Assembly: GCA_934216615.1 (NCBI GenBank)
Contig: CAKQCB010000002.1
Span: 434,001-498,000, forward strand
Length of the DNA: 64,000 nucleotides
Source of the DNA: an uncultured Anaerolineae bacterium
Lineage (GTDB): Bacteria; Chloroflexota; Anaerolineae; Aggregatilineales; Phototrophicaceae
Direction of reading: 5' to 3'
How positions within the stretch are numbered: position 1 is the stretch's first letter; each line of letters opens with the position of its first letter. Positions 35,200-43,272 of this stretch are shown here, piece after piece. A program made the translations under genes and the position numbers. The notes under the pieces were generated by a model, which was not told the origin of the DNA, did not search any database, and worked only from the letters and a program-made list of their open reading frames with translations.

Positions 35200-37104
35200 A
35201 TGCAATTTAAACTTGCATGGATTTTCATTTGCTGTCTCATGTTAAGCCTACCCGCCAGCGCGCAGGAAGACCTCACCGAAGAATTCCCAACGATCACCGC
35301 CCTCTTAGAGACGGATATTTCGGTGAGAGATCGTGTGTTGTTAGCAGAAGAACTTTTTGGGATTGATGTCCCTGAACCCCCTTCAACCTCGCAACCTCGT
35401 TTGATAGGCGACCAACAAACCTTCACATTGATCATTGGCGAAGCCCAAGCGTCGATCAATGTTGAGGCGACGTTGCTTGCTTCTGGCACGCATCTATACT
35501 TGTATTTAGATGATCAAATTGACTATATCTCGCAAGATGTCCTGAACATTGTAGTGAAGGCCTTCGACCAACGAGTTTATGAGCAAGTGCGCGAATTGTG
35601 GGGAAGTGAAGCCACGCCGGGCATTGATGGCGACCCTGTGATTTATGCACTGGTCACAGACCGCCTTGGCCCGTATACGGGCGCTTACTTCTCCAGCGAT
35701 AACAGCCAACCGCGCGAAGCTGTCCCCAGCAGTAACCAACACGAGATGTTTGTCATTGGCGCGGGCATGATTCAAGATGCCGCCCACAACCCATCCTTCT
35801 TCTTTGGCGAAACCGTGTTAGCCCATGAATTCCAACATATGATCCGCTATGCGACCCATGCAGGAGGTGATGGTTGGTTGAACGAAGGGCTTTCTGAATT
35901 TACGCAGTTTTATCTGTATGGCGTTGAACTCGACCTTGCGGGCTACTTCTTGAGCCAAACTGACGTCCAGCTCAACACATGGGGGCTTGATGAATCCTCA
36001 CGGTATCAAAACTATGCCGTGTCATTCACCTTTTTGCTCTATTTGTATGATCGCTTCGGGTTGGAATTCATTCAAGATGTTTCCAGCTCTCGCACACCGC
36101 GCGCCTTACAAGCCATCAGCGAAGTCTTAGCTGAACGTGACCTGCCCCCCTTAGAGGAAGTTTTTGCGGACTGGGTTCTCGCCAACGGCATTCGTGACGA
36201 CGCAGAAGGCACCGTTTGGAACTACCCCAGTTTAGGCACACGGGCGGGTGTTGCGACCCCCACCCGACGGGTAAATCGATATCCGTTCCAATTTAATGAC
36301 ACGGTGAATCAATATGCGGCGGACTATATTCAGTTACGTCAATTAGGCGATGCCACCGCTATCCAACTGAGCTTGGAAGTCCCCGCCACCGTCCCGCTTA
36401 TTGATGCGCTCGAAGGGCAAGATGGAAACTTCTGGTACAGCAACCGCCGTGACCAAGCCGATATGCGCATGACCATCCCGCTCGACTTAAGCGACGTCAC
36501 CAGCGCCACGCTCAACTTTAGAACGTGGTATCACCTTGAAGACTTCTTCGATTTTGCCTATGTCATGGTCAGCACTGACGATGGGCAAACATGGCAACCG
36601 CTCAGCAGTGAGCACATGACCGATGAAGACCCGTATGGCGTTGCCTATGGCACAGGCTATACCAGCGTTTCAGGAAGCGAATTTGAACCTCAATGGATCA
36701 ATGAAACGATTTCGCTGGACGAATTTGCCGGACAAACCATTCACATCCGTTTCCAACTTCTCACCGATGATGCGGTGACCGCGCCGGGTTTCGCTGTCGA
36801 TGACATCGAAATTCCCGAACTGGGTTTGGCCTTTGATGGTTCCGCTACCCCTGAAGATTGGGCGCTCTCGGGTTGGATCAACACCGACAACCGCCTGCCT
36901 CAATCGGTTTGGGTGCAAATTGCTCAAAACACCACTACAGGCTGGGTTGTCGAACGTGAACTCATCCAAGTTTTGGAAGGCGGCCCCTTCACATGGGATT
37001 TCAACCGTCTGCGAGATGCGTCACAAGTGCTCATCGCCATCTCACCATTTGCGCCAGTGACCACCGAAAACATGGAGTACACCATCAACGTCGAGTTGAA
37101 ATAA
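35200..37104 (+). CDS. Secreted zinc metallopeptidase (M30/immune inhibitor A-like)
   Basis: 634 residues, signal peptide MQFKLAWIFICCLMLSLPAS. Residues about 80-340 form the protease: ETVLAHEFQHMIRYATHAGG gives the HExxH zinc motif (His 209, Glu 210, His 213) and DGWLNEGLSEFTQFYL the downstream Glu ligand, as in gluzincins of the hyicolysin (M30) type. Residues about 400-540 form a jelly-roll or MAM-like domain (FRTWYHLEDFFDFAYVMVST, DDGQTWQPLSS), and a last beta domain ends at Lys 634. No anchor, so probably released. GTAAAGGAAA ribosome site upstream. Divergent from 34126. Substrate unknown. Confidence 0.82.
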   Translation: MQFKLAWIFICCLMLSLPASAQEDLTEEFPTITALLETDISVRDRVLLAEELFGIDVPEPPSTSQPRLIGDQQTFTLIIGEAQASINVEATLLASGTHLYLYLDDQIDYISQDVLNIVVKAFDQRVYEQVRELWGSEATPGIDGDPVIYALVTDRLGPYTGAYFSSDNSQPREAVPSSNQHEMFVIGAGMIQDAAHNPSFFFGETVLAHEFQHMIRYATHAGGDGWLNEGLSEFTQFYLYGVELDLAGYFLSQTDVQLNTWGLDESSRYQNYAVSFTFLLYLYDRFGLEFIQDVSSSRTPRALQAISEVLAERDLPPLEEVFADWVLANGIRDDAEGTVWNYPSLGTRAGVATPTRRVNRYPFQFNDTVNQYAADYIQLRQLGDATAIQLSLEVPATVPLIDALEGQDGNFWYSNRRDQADMRMTIPLDLSDVTSATLNFRTWYHLEDFFDFAYVMVSTDDGQTWQPLSSEHMTDEDPYGVAYGTGYTSVSGSEFEPQWINETISLDEFAGQTIHIRFQLLTDDAVTAPGFAVDDIEIPELGLAFDGSATPEDWALSGWINTDNRLPQSVWVQIAQNTTTGWVVERELIQVLEGGPFTWDFNRLRDASQVLIAISPFAPVTTENMEYTINVELK

Positions 37105-37110
37105 CGAATA

Positions 37111-37147
37111 AAAAACGGCCGTCTGCAAACCAGATGGCCGTTTTTTT
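37111..37147 (+). terminator. Terminator after metallopeptidase gene
   Basis: AAAAACGGCCGTCTG and CAGATGGCCGTTTTT arms with a 5 nt loop and a seven-T run. Confidence 0.9.
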
Positions 37148-37175
37148 ATTGAGGTATCCCTGTGAATACGGTGAA

Positions 37176-37385
37176 CTAACGCCGTACTTTCATGGTTTGA
37201 TACTGTGCTTCAAGTTCGCGTTTACGGGCTTCCCCTGCTTGCTGAGCAATTTCCCATGATTCCGCATAGCCTTCTTTCAGGCTCTCGATCAATTCTTTGC
37301 CAGAAACAGGTGAAAAGAACACAACTAAAGAAGTTCCGAGGACAGCCCCAACAAGAAGCCCGACCCCTAAACTTATCCACTTCAT
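37176..37385 (-). CDS. Small YtxH-like membrane protein (69 aa)
   Basis: One N-terminal membrane helix (KWISLGVGLLVGAVLGTSLV) with a Gly-rich face, then SPVSGKELIESLKEGYAESW and a charged helical tail ending TMKVRR. This is the YtxH/gas-vesicle-GvpP-like layout (one helix then SPxSGxELR). GGAGG lies 6 nt before the second ATG at 37385; the first at 37388 is too close to it. Probably a membrane-associated stress-type protein; function unknown. Single gene. Confidence 0.72.
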   Translation of the reverse strand: MKWISLGVGLLVGAVLGTSLVVFFSPVSGKELIESLKEGYAESWEIAQQAGEARKRELEAQYQTMKVRR

Positions 37386-37585
37386 CATGTGCCTCCACAA
37401 GAACGCTATGCCTCATTTGATCTAATTATCATCATATTTGATGAGAACGCCAAGAAATTTCCCAGTTTATTTAGGGACAACTCATTATTCGCGCGCTAAA
37501 ACCCCACCCAGACGGTATTCGACGGCGCTGAGGCGATAGGGTAATCTAATAGTATTGTGCATTTATCCATAAAGGTAGGTTTCCA

Positions 37586-37969
37586 ATGTCTCGTCAAATT
37601 GTTCAATCAGCCAATGCACCCAAACCCATCGGCCCTTATTCACAAGGGGTGATTACTGAAGGACGATTGCTCTATTCAGCAGGTCAAACTGGGGTTGATC
37701 CGTCTTTAGGGAAATTAGTCGAGGGGGGAATTGAAGCCCAAACCGAACAAACCTTAAAGAATCTGCGCTCGGTCGTCGAAGCGGCAGGCTCGAGTATGGA
37801 CAAGGTGATTAAAACCACCGTCTACTTACAAAATATGTCTGACTTTGCCGCGATGAACGGCGTTTATGCGACCTTCTTCCCCAATAATCCACCTGCACGT
37901 ACTACCATCGCTGTTGCAGCCCTTCCCGGCGGTGCACTTGTTGAGATTGAAGTCGTCAGCTCTCTCTAA
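37586..37969 (+). CDS. ridA: RidA-family enamine/imine deaminase
   Basis: 127-residue trimeric cytoplasmic enzyme that hydrolyses reactive 2-aminoacrylate and other enamines to keto acids and ammonia, protecting PLP enzymes. Signature: NAPKPIGPYSQGVITEGRLL at the start, GGIEAQTEQTLKNLRSVVEA in the middle, and FPNNPPARTTIAVAALPGGA with the catalytic Arg near the end. Full length. Own promoter and terminator. The threonine/serine dehydratase at 42115, which makes such intermediates, is in the same window but not adjacent. Confidence 0.95.
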   Translation: MSRQIVQSANAPKPIGPYSQGVITEGRLLYSAGQTGVDPSLGKLVEGGIEAQTEQTLKNLRSVVEAAGSSMDKVIKTTVYLQNMSDFAAMNGVYATFFPNNPPARTTIAVAALPGGALVEIEVVSSL

Positions 37970-37994
37970 ATTCTAGGAATTATCCACGAAGACA

Positions 37995-38023
37995 AAAACA
38001 CCCATCCGATGGATGGGTGTTTT
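37995..38023. terminator. Bidirectional terminator after ridA
   Basis: AAAACACCCATCC-GAT-GGATGGGTGTTTT between convergent genes ending at 37969 and 38043. Confidence 0.92.
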
Positions 38024-38042
38024 GATAAATCTCATAGCGCTG

Positions 38043-38759
38043 TTATTCGAGGGCGACGCCAAGGGCATTGGTAGGAATCCACACAGGTGACCCCCCACAG
38101 GTGATCCACACTCTCGCAAAGTCCCCGCTAAATTCCATGACTTTCCATTGACCCGCCGGTAAGTTAAAGTTCACTTGTGTGCTTAGATCCGCATCAAAAA
38201 ATGCGGGTGCTCCTTGTGGCACATCATACAACACTGCCGTAGTGGGCATTGGATAATCACACGGATAGACTAAGTTCCCCAACTCATCTAAAACAGGCCC
38301 ACTATATGGCTCTGTGATTTCCCCGGGTCCTGAGATTTCTAATGTATAATTCCCGCCAAGTTGAGCAAATGTATCATCAAAAGGAACTGCAAGATACTGA
38401 ACCCCTGCTGTCAGGGTTGCAACTTCTGAAACCGGGTCTACATTTGACCCCATCACACAATTCGCCAAAGCAATAGACTCTTCAAAAATATAGATTGATG
38501 CAAATCCACCATCACTTATTAATGTAAAGGTATATACCCCATCGGCACTCACTGTGAAAGGAATCGTATGGTAGGTGACAAGGAACGCTGCCTGTAGCGT
38601 ACAGTTAGGGTCTGTGATGCCCATTACTGGCATAGTGGGGTCGCTACCAGCCACTAACGTACCACTTTGAGTGTATGTTCCAGCGTAGGCAACATTTGTA
38701 AACCCGATAAAAACGAAAACCATACTACAAACCATTAAAAAGCGTTTAAGTAATACCAT
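38043..38759 (-). CDS. Secreted hypothetical protein (238 aa)
   Basis: Signal peptide MVLLKRFLMVCSMVFVFIGF, cleavage near AYAG. One beta-rich domain (about 25-145) with TFTLISDGGFASIYIFEESI, VATLTAGVQYLAVPFDDTF and NYTLEISGPGE, which reads like a PPC-type domain. A C-terminal stretch with LPAGQWKVMEFSGDFARVWI, TCGGSPVWIPTNAL resembles an SH3-like module. Four extracellular Cys. Start at 38759: GGAGG 4-5 nt upstream. Function unknown. Confidence 0.7.
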   Translation of the reverse strand: MVLLKRFLMVCSMVFVFIGFTNVAYAGTYTQSGTLVAGSDPTMPVMGITDPNCTLQAAFLVTYHTIPFTVSADGVYTFTLISDGGFASIYIFEESIALANCVMGSNVDPVSEVATLTAGVQYLAVPFDDTFAQLGGNYTLEISGPGEITEPYSGPVLDELGNLVYPCDYPMPTTAVLYDVPQGAPAFFDADLSTQVNFNLPAGQWKVMEFSGDFARVWITCGGSPVWIPTNALGVALE

Positions 38760-38925
38760 CTTTCCTCCAAATGATATATTCATCTATACAATTCAGTATA
38801 GTAAATTCCTGTTTTCGCGCAAATGAGGGGAAGTTATTCCAAAAGATACAGAGTTTTTTCTCAATAATTAGGCATAAACTTGAAGTTGTATGCCCATTTT
38901 TAATAAATTTATATAGGCAATAAAC

Positions 38926-38960
38926 AAACGAGCCAGCTTGAATCAAGCTGGCTCGTTTTT
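38926..38960 (-). terminator. Terminator after the gene at 38995
   Basis: AACGAGCCAGCTTG-AAT-CAAGCTGGCTCGTT, T-rich on both sides. It separates the minus-strand genes ending at 38995 and starting at 38759. Confidence 0.9.
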
Positions 38961-38994
38961 AAAAACCCAATGACAAAGTTAAATAAATAATTAT

Positions 38995-39744
38995 TTAAGA
39001 GCAGATATCGCCATTATTCAAGAAGAAGTTGGCGGGCAAACGATGATCTGTTTGATCGATCTGTTCGCCTTCAAATACCAATGTGGGATGACCAAACGAT
39101 ACCATACTAGGCGACTGCCAGAAATCCGGAACGGTCATAGGGCAGTTCAAAATGTTAAAAATATAGACGTCATCTTCGGCAAAATGGGCAAGATGAACCA
39201 CGCCAGACAGCACATCAGAAGTGCCATCTACTGTGTATAGTGTGATCGTGTCTGGTTCCCCGTAAGCAAGTTCAATGTCACCATAGCTGATCGTCGTGTC
39301 CAACACGACATTGGTGACAATGTAAACGCCTTCAATATTCTCAAACTCAATACGCCCGTTGAAGGCGCGTCCGGTCGCATCAAAAATAGATTCTTGGTCG
39401 CCATTCCACCACCAAGACAGCTTGTTCAACGAGACGAGATAATCTTCTACGCGGGGGTCAGCATCCAAAATGATGATGGCTTCTTCAAGAGTGGTTTGGC
39501 CGGGTTGAATCCCGTTCCAGCAAGGCATAGAACAGTTGACCGAAGCATCAAATAATGCGTTGAGTTCATTCTCAATCGGTGCGGCGGCGGTTGTCGAGCT
39601 GAGCGCAAGGATGAACCCCAACCCACTGAGCACAGAAAGATTAAACATAGCGCCATTTAATAAACCTGCGATACCAATGACCATTTTCACTTGAATAAGG
39701 GCTTGGATGGGAATTTGAAGGATGAGGACGAAGCTAGAGATCAT
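38995..39744 (-). CDS. Membrane-anchored hypothetical protein with CxxxCWxGIxPG motif
   Basis: 249 residues. Two hydrophobic stretches in the first 52 residues (about 4-18 and 21-52, ending SSTTAAA) form an anchor or signal. Then LFDASVNCSMPCWNGIQPGQ, a motif I associate with secreted proteins of this group, an alpha/beta part with LEEAIIILDADPRVEDYLVS, and beta strands (NGRIEFENIEGVYIVTNVV, GDIELAYGEPDTITLY). A second Cys pair is near the end (NILNCPMT, NNGDICS). Extracellular domain of unknown function. The start at 39744 has AGG 6 nt upstream; other Met residues at 21 and 33 are possible. Confidence 0.62.
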   Translation of the reverse strand: MISSFVLILQIPIQALIQVKMVIGIAGLLNGAMFNLSVLSGLGFILALSSTTAAAPIENELNALFDASVNCSMPCWNGIQPGQTTLEEAIIILDADPRVEDYLVSLNKLSWWWNGDQESIFDATGRAFNGRIEFENIEGVYIVTNVVLDTTISYGDIELAYGEPDTITLYTVDGTSDVLSGVVHLAHFAEDDVYIFNILNCPMTVPDFWQSPSMVSFGHPTLVFEGEQIDQTDHRLPANFFLNNGDICS

Positions 39745-39973
39745 AGGAACCTGTGTCTTACTGCATAAACTATGAATGAGTTCATTTCACAGTGTAACAG
39801 CAAAGAATGAATACAAATGTGAAGAATTACGCAAAAAAAACCTCGTAATTTACGATAACTTTACGCTTTTTAGAACTGATCTTGTATAGCGCTAGAGTAC
39901 TGAACAAAAAGAGGCTTTTATAAAATTGGGAAATAGTAGGGAATTCTTAAAGAAACTTAGGTTTATTTTTAAG

Positions 39974-39990
39974 AGTATATTATGTATACT
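39974..39990. promoter_or_regulatory. Dyad over a likely -10 box, candidate operator
   Basis: AGTATA-TTATG-TATACT. The right arm TATACT could serve as the -10 hexamer for the transcript of the small gene at 40102, so a protein bound to the dyad would control it. Confidence 0.4.
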
Positions 39991-40007
39991 TTAAATAAGT
40001 TAACAAT

Positions 40008-40087
40008 TCAGAGACGCAGTATCCCCATACGGCATTCTGACCGTTAGCAGCCATGTTGTATTTTTTAGAAGTAAGTTGACTTACAAC
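40008..40087 (+). promoter_or_regulatory. Structured 5' leader with two exclusive stems
   Basis: Upstream hairpin TCAGA...GTAT-CCCC-ATAC...TCTGA (40008-40040). Downstream, GTTGTA (40055-40060) can pair with TACAAC (40082-40087), or GTAAG (40071-40075) with CTTAC (40080-40084); the two share bases 40082-40084 and cannot coexist. The Shine-Dalgarno of the 47-residue gene begins 4 nt later. I cannot match it to a known riboswitch. Confidence 0.4.
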
Positions 40088-40101
40088 AAGAGAGGGAAGA
40101 A

Positions 40102-40245
40102 ATGGTTGCAACAATTGCAAGTTTAATGATCTTGATTGCAGTCGCGTTTTTTGTTGGGGCTATCACCATGGAAGTTGGCATTTGGTTTTATCACCGTATT
40201 GCTGACACCTATAAAGCCCGCGCTGCAAACCAACTAGGCGCATAA
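40102..40245 (+). CDS. 47-residue single-pass membrane microprotein
   Basis: Small gene: ATG at 40102 preceded by AGAGGGAAG with ideal spacing, 47 codons, then TAA at 40243-40245. The peptide has one membrane helix (about 3-24, IASLMILIAVAFFVGAITME) and a short amphipathic, basic tail (WFYHRIADTYKARAANQLG). Strong ribosome site, own leader and a strong terminator 25 nt after the stop all argue that it is real and highly expressed. No family recognised; it could be a regulator of a membrane complex. The nearby secreted proteins have separate signals. Confidence 0.72.
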   Translation: MVATIASLMILIAVAFFVGAITMEVGIWFYHRIADTYKARAANQLGA

Positions 40246-40270
40246 ACTCTATGATTGGTAACCCCCAATG

Positions 40271-40314
40271 AAATGGCTCTCGGAAAACAACGTCGAGAGC
40301 CATTTTCATTTTTT
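40271..40314 (+). terminator. Terminator of the 47-residue gene
   Basis: AAATGGCTCTCG and CGAGAGCCATTT with an 11 nt loop, followed by TCATTTTTT. Confidence 0.88.
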
Positions 40315-40457
40315 CCCCAAGCTTTAATTATTGTCTCGCCAAAATATGCTATTCTTGCCCAACAAGGTTTATGAAGAAATCAAACCTATAGGCTTGCGAC
40401 TGTGCAAACCAAGTACCGTGAATTTATGAACACCTGCATCATAGGAGTGTACCCCTC

Positions 40458-41237
40458 GTGAAACAACATTGGTGGAAAATCCCCCGTCATTTACTCTATT
40501 GTGGCTTCGCCTTAAGCATGTTGGTTCCCGCTTTTGCCCATGCCCAAGATACAGAAGATGATCCAACCACGACCCCTTGTACTGTGGATTTAAGCTCACT
40601 TTCGGCACTGCTGACCCAAGCGCAAAGTGTGGCCGCGCAGGGTGAAGTTTCGGCTTCTTTAACCTACATTGAGCGTGCGTCCGACATGGTAGAAAGTATC
40701 GAATTGCGCTGTAACCGTCTCTTTAGCCGTCCAGACGTCGCGCTGGAACGGATTTACATCGCCCCCAATGGAACCTTCTCGCTTGAATACCCGGGGACAT
40801 GGGGTTCTAACACCTTCACCCCCAGCGCAAGCGGTGGGACGGTAGGCCTTGCCAATTCTCCTGAAGCGCTCGCCGCCCTTTCAGAATCCATGCCCATATT
40901 GAGCGCGGGACAACAAGGGTTCTTATTGACGATTGGCGAACCTCAAAACCTGCCTTCAGGGTCGCAATTCACCGATGCCCAAGCAATCGCTGAATATTTC
41001 GGCTTAGCACTGGCAGAAAATTATGAAACGGTCCACCTCAGCGAAGTCATGGATTTTGGCGGTCTGCCTGCTGTTTGGGTGGAATTTGGAACCGCTGAAT
41101 TTGAAGGCTTACTGCTGGTGAGCCAAGTGAACCGCGACCACTTTGCTATTTTTGCGGGCGCGTCTGCCAGTGGCGAACGCGCCTCATTACAAACCGTGAT
41201 GGAAGCGATTGCTTACACGATTCAATTCTTGGGCTAA
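40458..41237 (+). CDS. Secreted PsbP-like hypothetical protein, copy 1
   Basis: 259 residues. Signal peptide: basic KQHWWKIPRH then YCGFALSMLVPAFAHAQ. A helical segment of about 55 residues bounded by two Cys (CTVDLSSLSALLTQAQSVAA ... LRCNRL) precedes a domain starting YIAPNGTFSLEYPGTW, the opening of PsbP/MOG1-like folds. Rest: EAIAYTIQFL at the end. GTG start; AGGAG 11 nt upstream. It is followed 75 nt later by a paralogue with the same layout, so the two arose by tandem duplication. Function unknown. Confidence 0.75.
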   Translation: MKQHWWKIPRHLLYCGFALSMLVPAFAHAQDTEDDPTTTPCTVDLSSLSALLTQAQSVAAQGEVSASLTYIERASDMVESIELRCNRLFSRPDVALERIYIAPNGTFSLEYPGTWGSNTFTPSASGGTVGLANSPEALAALSESMPILSAGQQGFLLTIGEPQNLPSGSQFTDAQAIAEYFGLALAENYETVHLSEVMDFGGLPAVWVEFGTAEFEGLLLVSQVNRDHFAIFAGASASGERASLQTVMEAIAYTIQFLG

Positions 41238-41312
41238 CGTGCGGTTTTGACCATGCAATTGAACGTTCTCTTTTAAAAGCAGTTGATTATGTTGAATGAA
41301 GGATTTTTGCCC

Positions 41313-42047
41313 ATGCGCAAATGGATGTCTTGGACACTTATTGGATTACTTTCCCTCACCGTAGGGACGACGACCCCGCTTCTGGCTCAAACCGTCTGTG
41401 AAGTTGATTTAGCCGATACAGCGGCTCAGGTTTTACGCGCCCAATCCGCATTTTCGAGTGGGGATGGTGCGGGCGGTGTGACCCAACTTGCGGAAGTACG
41501 CGCCGCGTTGGATGCGGTGATCGCAACCTGTGCTGAAGCAGGGGTTGAGCCAGCCGTTTTACTGGAACAAAACTTTGTCGCCCAGAACGGCGTTTTTAGA
41601 TTGAAATACCCTGCGGGATGGATTGAAGGGAACTTCATCCAAGAAATTGATGGGGGCTTGTTATTCCTCGGCACGTCTGTGGAAGCAACCAGCGCCATGA
41701 ATTCTTCCATCCCGATCTTGATTCCGGGGGATCAAACCTTGGCGGTGATCGTCGCTACGGCCGAATCGCTGGATGCGCCCGCAACGTCGGACGCGCTCCA
41801 AGTTTTGCAGGTGTATGCTCAAGGGGTCACCGATGCCTATGGCGTCACGCCTGAATATACCAGTGAAGAAGATGACGGCGTTTTAACCGGACGCGCCACC
41901 TTTGGAAATGACAATTTCAGCGCCGCCGCCGCAAGCCGTGCGCTTGGAAACAACGGCTTATTTGTCGTTGTGATCGGCTTGAGCGCACCCGGTGAAATTG
42001 ATGCGCTTCTGCCTATCCTCGACGCGGTCATGGACTCGGTGCAGTAA
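41313..42047 (+). CDS. Secreted PsbP-like hypothetical protein, copy 2
   Basis: 244 residues. Signal peptide MRKWMSWTLIGLLSLTVGTT, cleavage near LLAQ. Same order as its upstream neighbour: CEVDLADTAAQVLRAQSAFS, a second Cys 36 residues on, then VAQNGVFRLKYPAGWIEGN. Overall identity between the copies is low, so duplication is old. The ATG at 41313 has AAGGA 9 nt upstream and opens on the signal peptide; earlier frames at 41283/41289 are rejected. A terminator follows. Confidence 0.75.
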   Translation: MRKWMSWTLIGLLSLTVGTTTPLLAQTVCEVDLADTAAQVLRAQSAFSSGDGAGGVTQLAEVRAALDAVIATCAEAGVEPAVLLEQNFVAQNGVFRLKYPAGWIEGNFIQEIDGGLLFLGTSVEATSAMNSSIPILIPGDQTLAVIVATAESLDAPATSDALQVLQVYAQGVTDAYGVTPEYTSEEDDGVLTGRATFGNDNFSAAAASRALGNNGLFVVVIGLSAPGEIDALLPILDAVMDSVQ

Positions 42048-42074
42048 ACCTACATCCACTTGTTAGGTTGTATA

Positions 42075-42113
42075 AAACATCCCTCAGAACCAGTGTTTTG
42101 AGGGATGTTTTTA
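42075..42113. terminator. Bidirectional terminator
   Basis: AAACATCCCTCA and TGAGGGATGTTT with inner AGAAC/GTTTT pairing, between the convergent genes ending at 42047 and 42115. Confidence 0.9.
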
Positions 42114-42114
42114 T

Positions 42115-43104
42115 TTACAGACTTCCGCGTGCTTTTGCGGCTTTTTGATAAAACTCAATCGCCCCTTGTGCGTTGGCGTTCCCCCCACAAATGACGGCGA
42201 CAGGCGCTTGATAGGCGCTCACATCCACTTTGCCCGTTAGCACCGCCGCGATCACCGCCGCGCCCGCGGGTTCCACCAATTGATTGGTATTCAACCACAA
42301 CCATTCCATCGCTTGGATCATCGACGCATCATCCACTAAAACAACGTCATCGACATATTGTTGGGTCAGGTCTAGCGTCATTTGGCTGACCGCGCGCAGG
42401 GACAAAGTATCCGCGATGGTGTTCACACTATCCAATTGACGTAATTCACCCTCGTGTAAACTCTTTGTCATCGAAGGTGCGCCCGTAGGTTCAACGCCAA
42501 TAATCCGCACATGCGGATGTTGGGATTTGATCGCGAGTGCAGTCCCCGCAATCAAGCCCCCCCCGCCAATCGCAATCAACACACAATCGACGTTCGGCAC
42601 ATCTTCGAGAAGCTCTAAGCCTAACGTGCCTTGCCCTTCGACAGTTTGCAAGGTGTCGAACGGGTGAATGTAGGGAATCTCTCGTTCAGCGGCAAACCTC
42701 AAGGCTTCCACATGGGCATCATCCCAATTTTTGCCATGACGGACGACAGTTGCGCCCCAACGTTCAGACCTCGCCACACGATCATCAGTTGCGCTTTCAG
42801 GCAGGAATACCCGACTGGGAATCCCTAATTTATACGCGCCGTAAGCCACCGCAATTCCGTGATTTCCCCCTGAAGCAGTCGCAATCCCATGAGATCGTTG
42901 ATGGTCATCTAACTGCGTCAAATGGTTAAATACCCCGCGACACTTAAATGAACCCGTCACTTGTAAATTTTCAAGCTTAAGGCGCAGTTGAGCAGGAACA
43001 TCATTGGTAAGATAAGGTAAAGGCATCATCGGCGTATGCCGAATATAAGGACGGATACGTTCCTGAGCATTCAAAATACCCGATAATGACAGCATTTCGT
43101 TCAT
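42115..43104 (-). CDS. PLP-dependent threonine/serine dehydratase
   Basis: 329-residue fold type II PLP enzyme. Schiff-base Lys in VTGSFKCRGVFNHL (about 54), ATASGGNHGIAVAYGAYKLG for the cofactor, GGGGLIAGTALAIK for the phosphate, and CGGNAN near the C-terminus. It lacks the C-terminal ACT regulatory domain of biosynthetic IlvA, so it is of the catabolic threonine/serine ammonia-lyase or serine-racemase-like type. The reaction releases ammonia and an enamine that becomes 2-oxobutyrate or pyruvate. Single gene, divergent from the CDGSH gene. Confidence 0.87.
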   Translation of the reverse strand: MNEMLSLSGILNAQERIRPYIRHTPMMPLPYLTNDVPAQLRLKLENLQVTGSFKCRGVFNHLTQLDDHQRSHGIATASGGNHGIAVAYGAYKLGIPSRVFLPESATDDRVARSERWGATVVRHGKNWDDAHVEALRFAAEREIPYIHPFDTLQTVEGQGTLGLELLEDVPNVDCVLIAIGGGGLIAGTALAIKSQHPHVRIIGVEPTGAPSMTKSLHEGELRQLDSVNTIADTLSLRAVSQMTLDLTQQYVDDVVLVDDASMIQAMEWLWLNTNQLVEPAGAAVIAAVLTGKVDVSAYQAPVAVICGGNANAQGAIEFYQKAAKARGSL

Positions 43105-43272
43105 ATATAACTCTCTAGTCTAGTAACGCGCTACCCAGTTTATTGACTATCCCTTTTAACGATATATCATCAGATAAGGAAATTACCAAAAGTTTAGAGG
43201 ATATACTCATACCAGCATGTTTTAAGGGGTTATGATAAGCATATTTTAAAAATTGTACAGAAAGCGTTGAAC

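Larger units (their letters stand above)
39745..40101. other. Intergenic region with operator and structured leader
   Basis: 357 bp before the 47-residue gene. It holds an AATTACG/CGTAATT hairpin (39825-39850), the AGTATA-N5-TATACT dyad (39974-39990) and the folded leader (40008-40087). No further coding sequence is seen. Confidence 0.6.
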
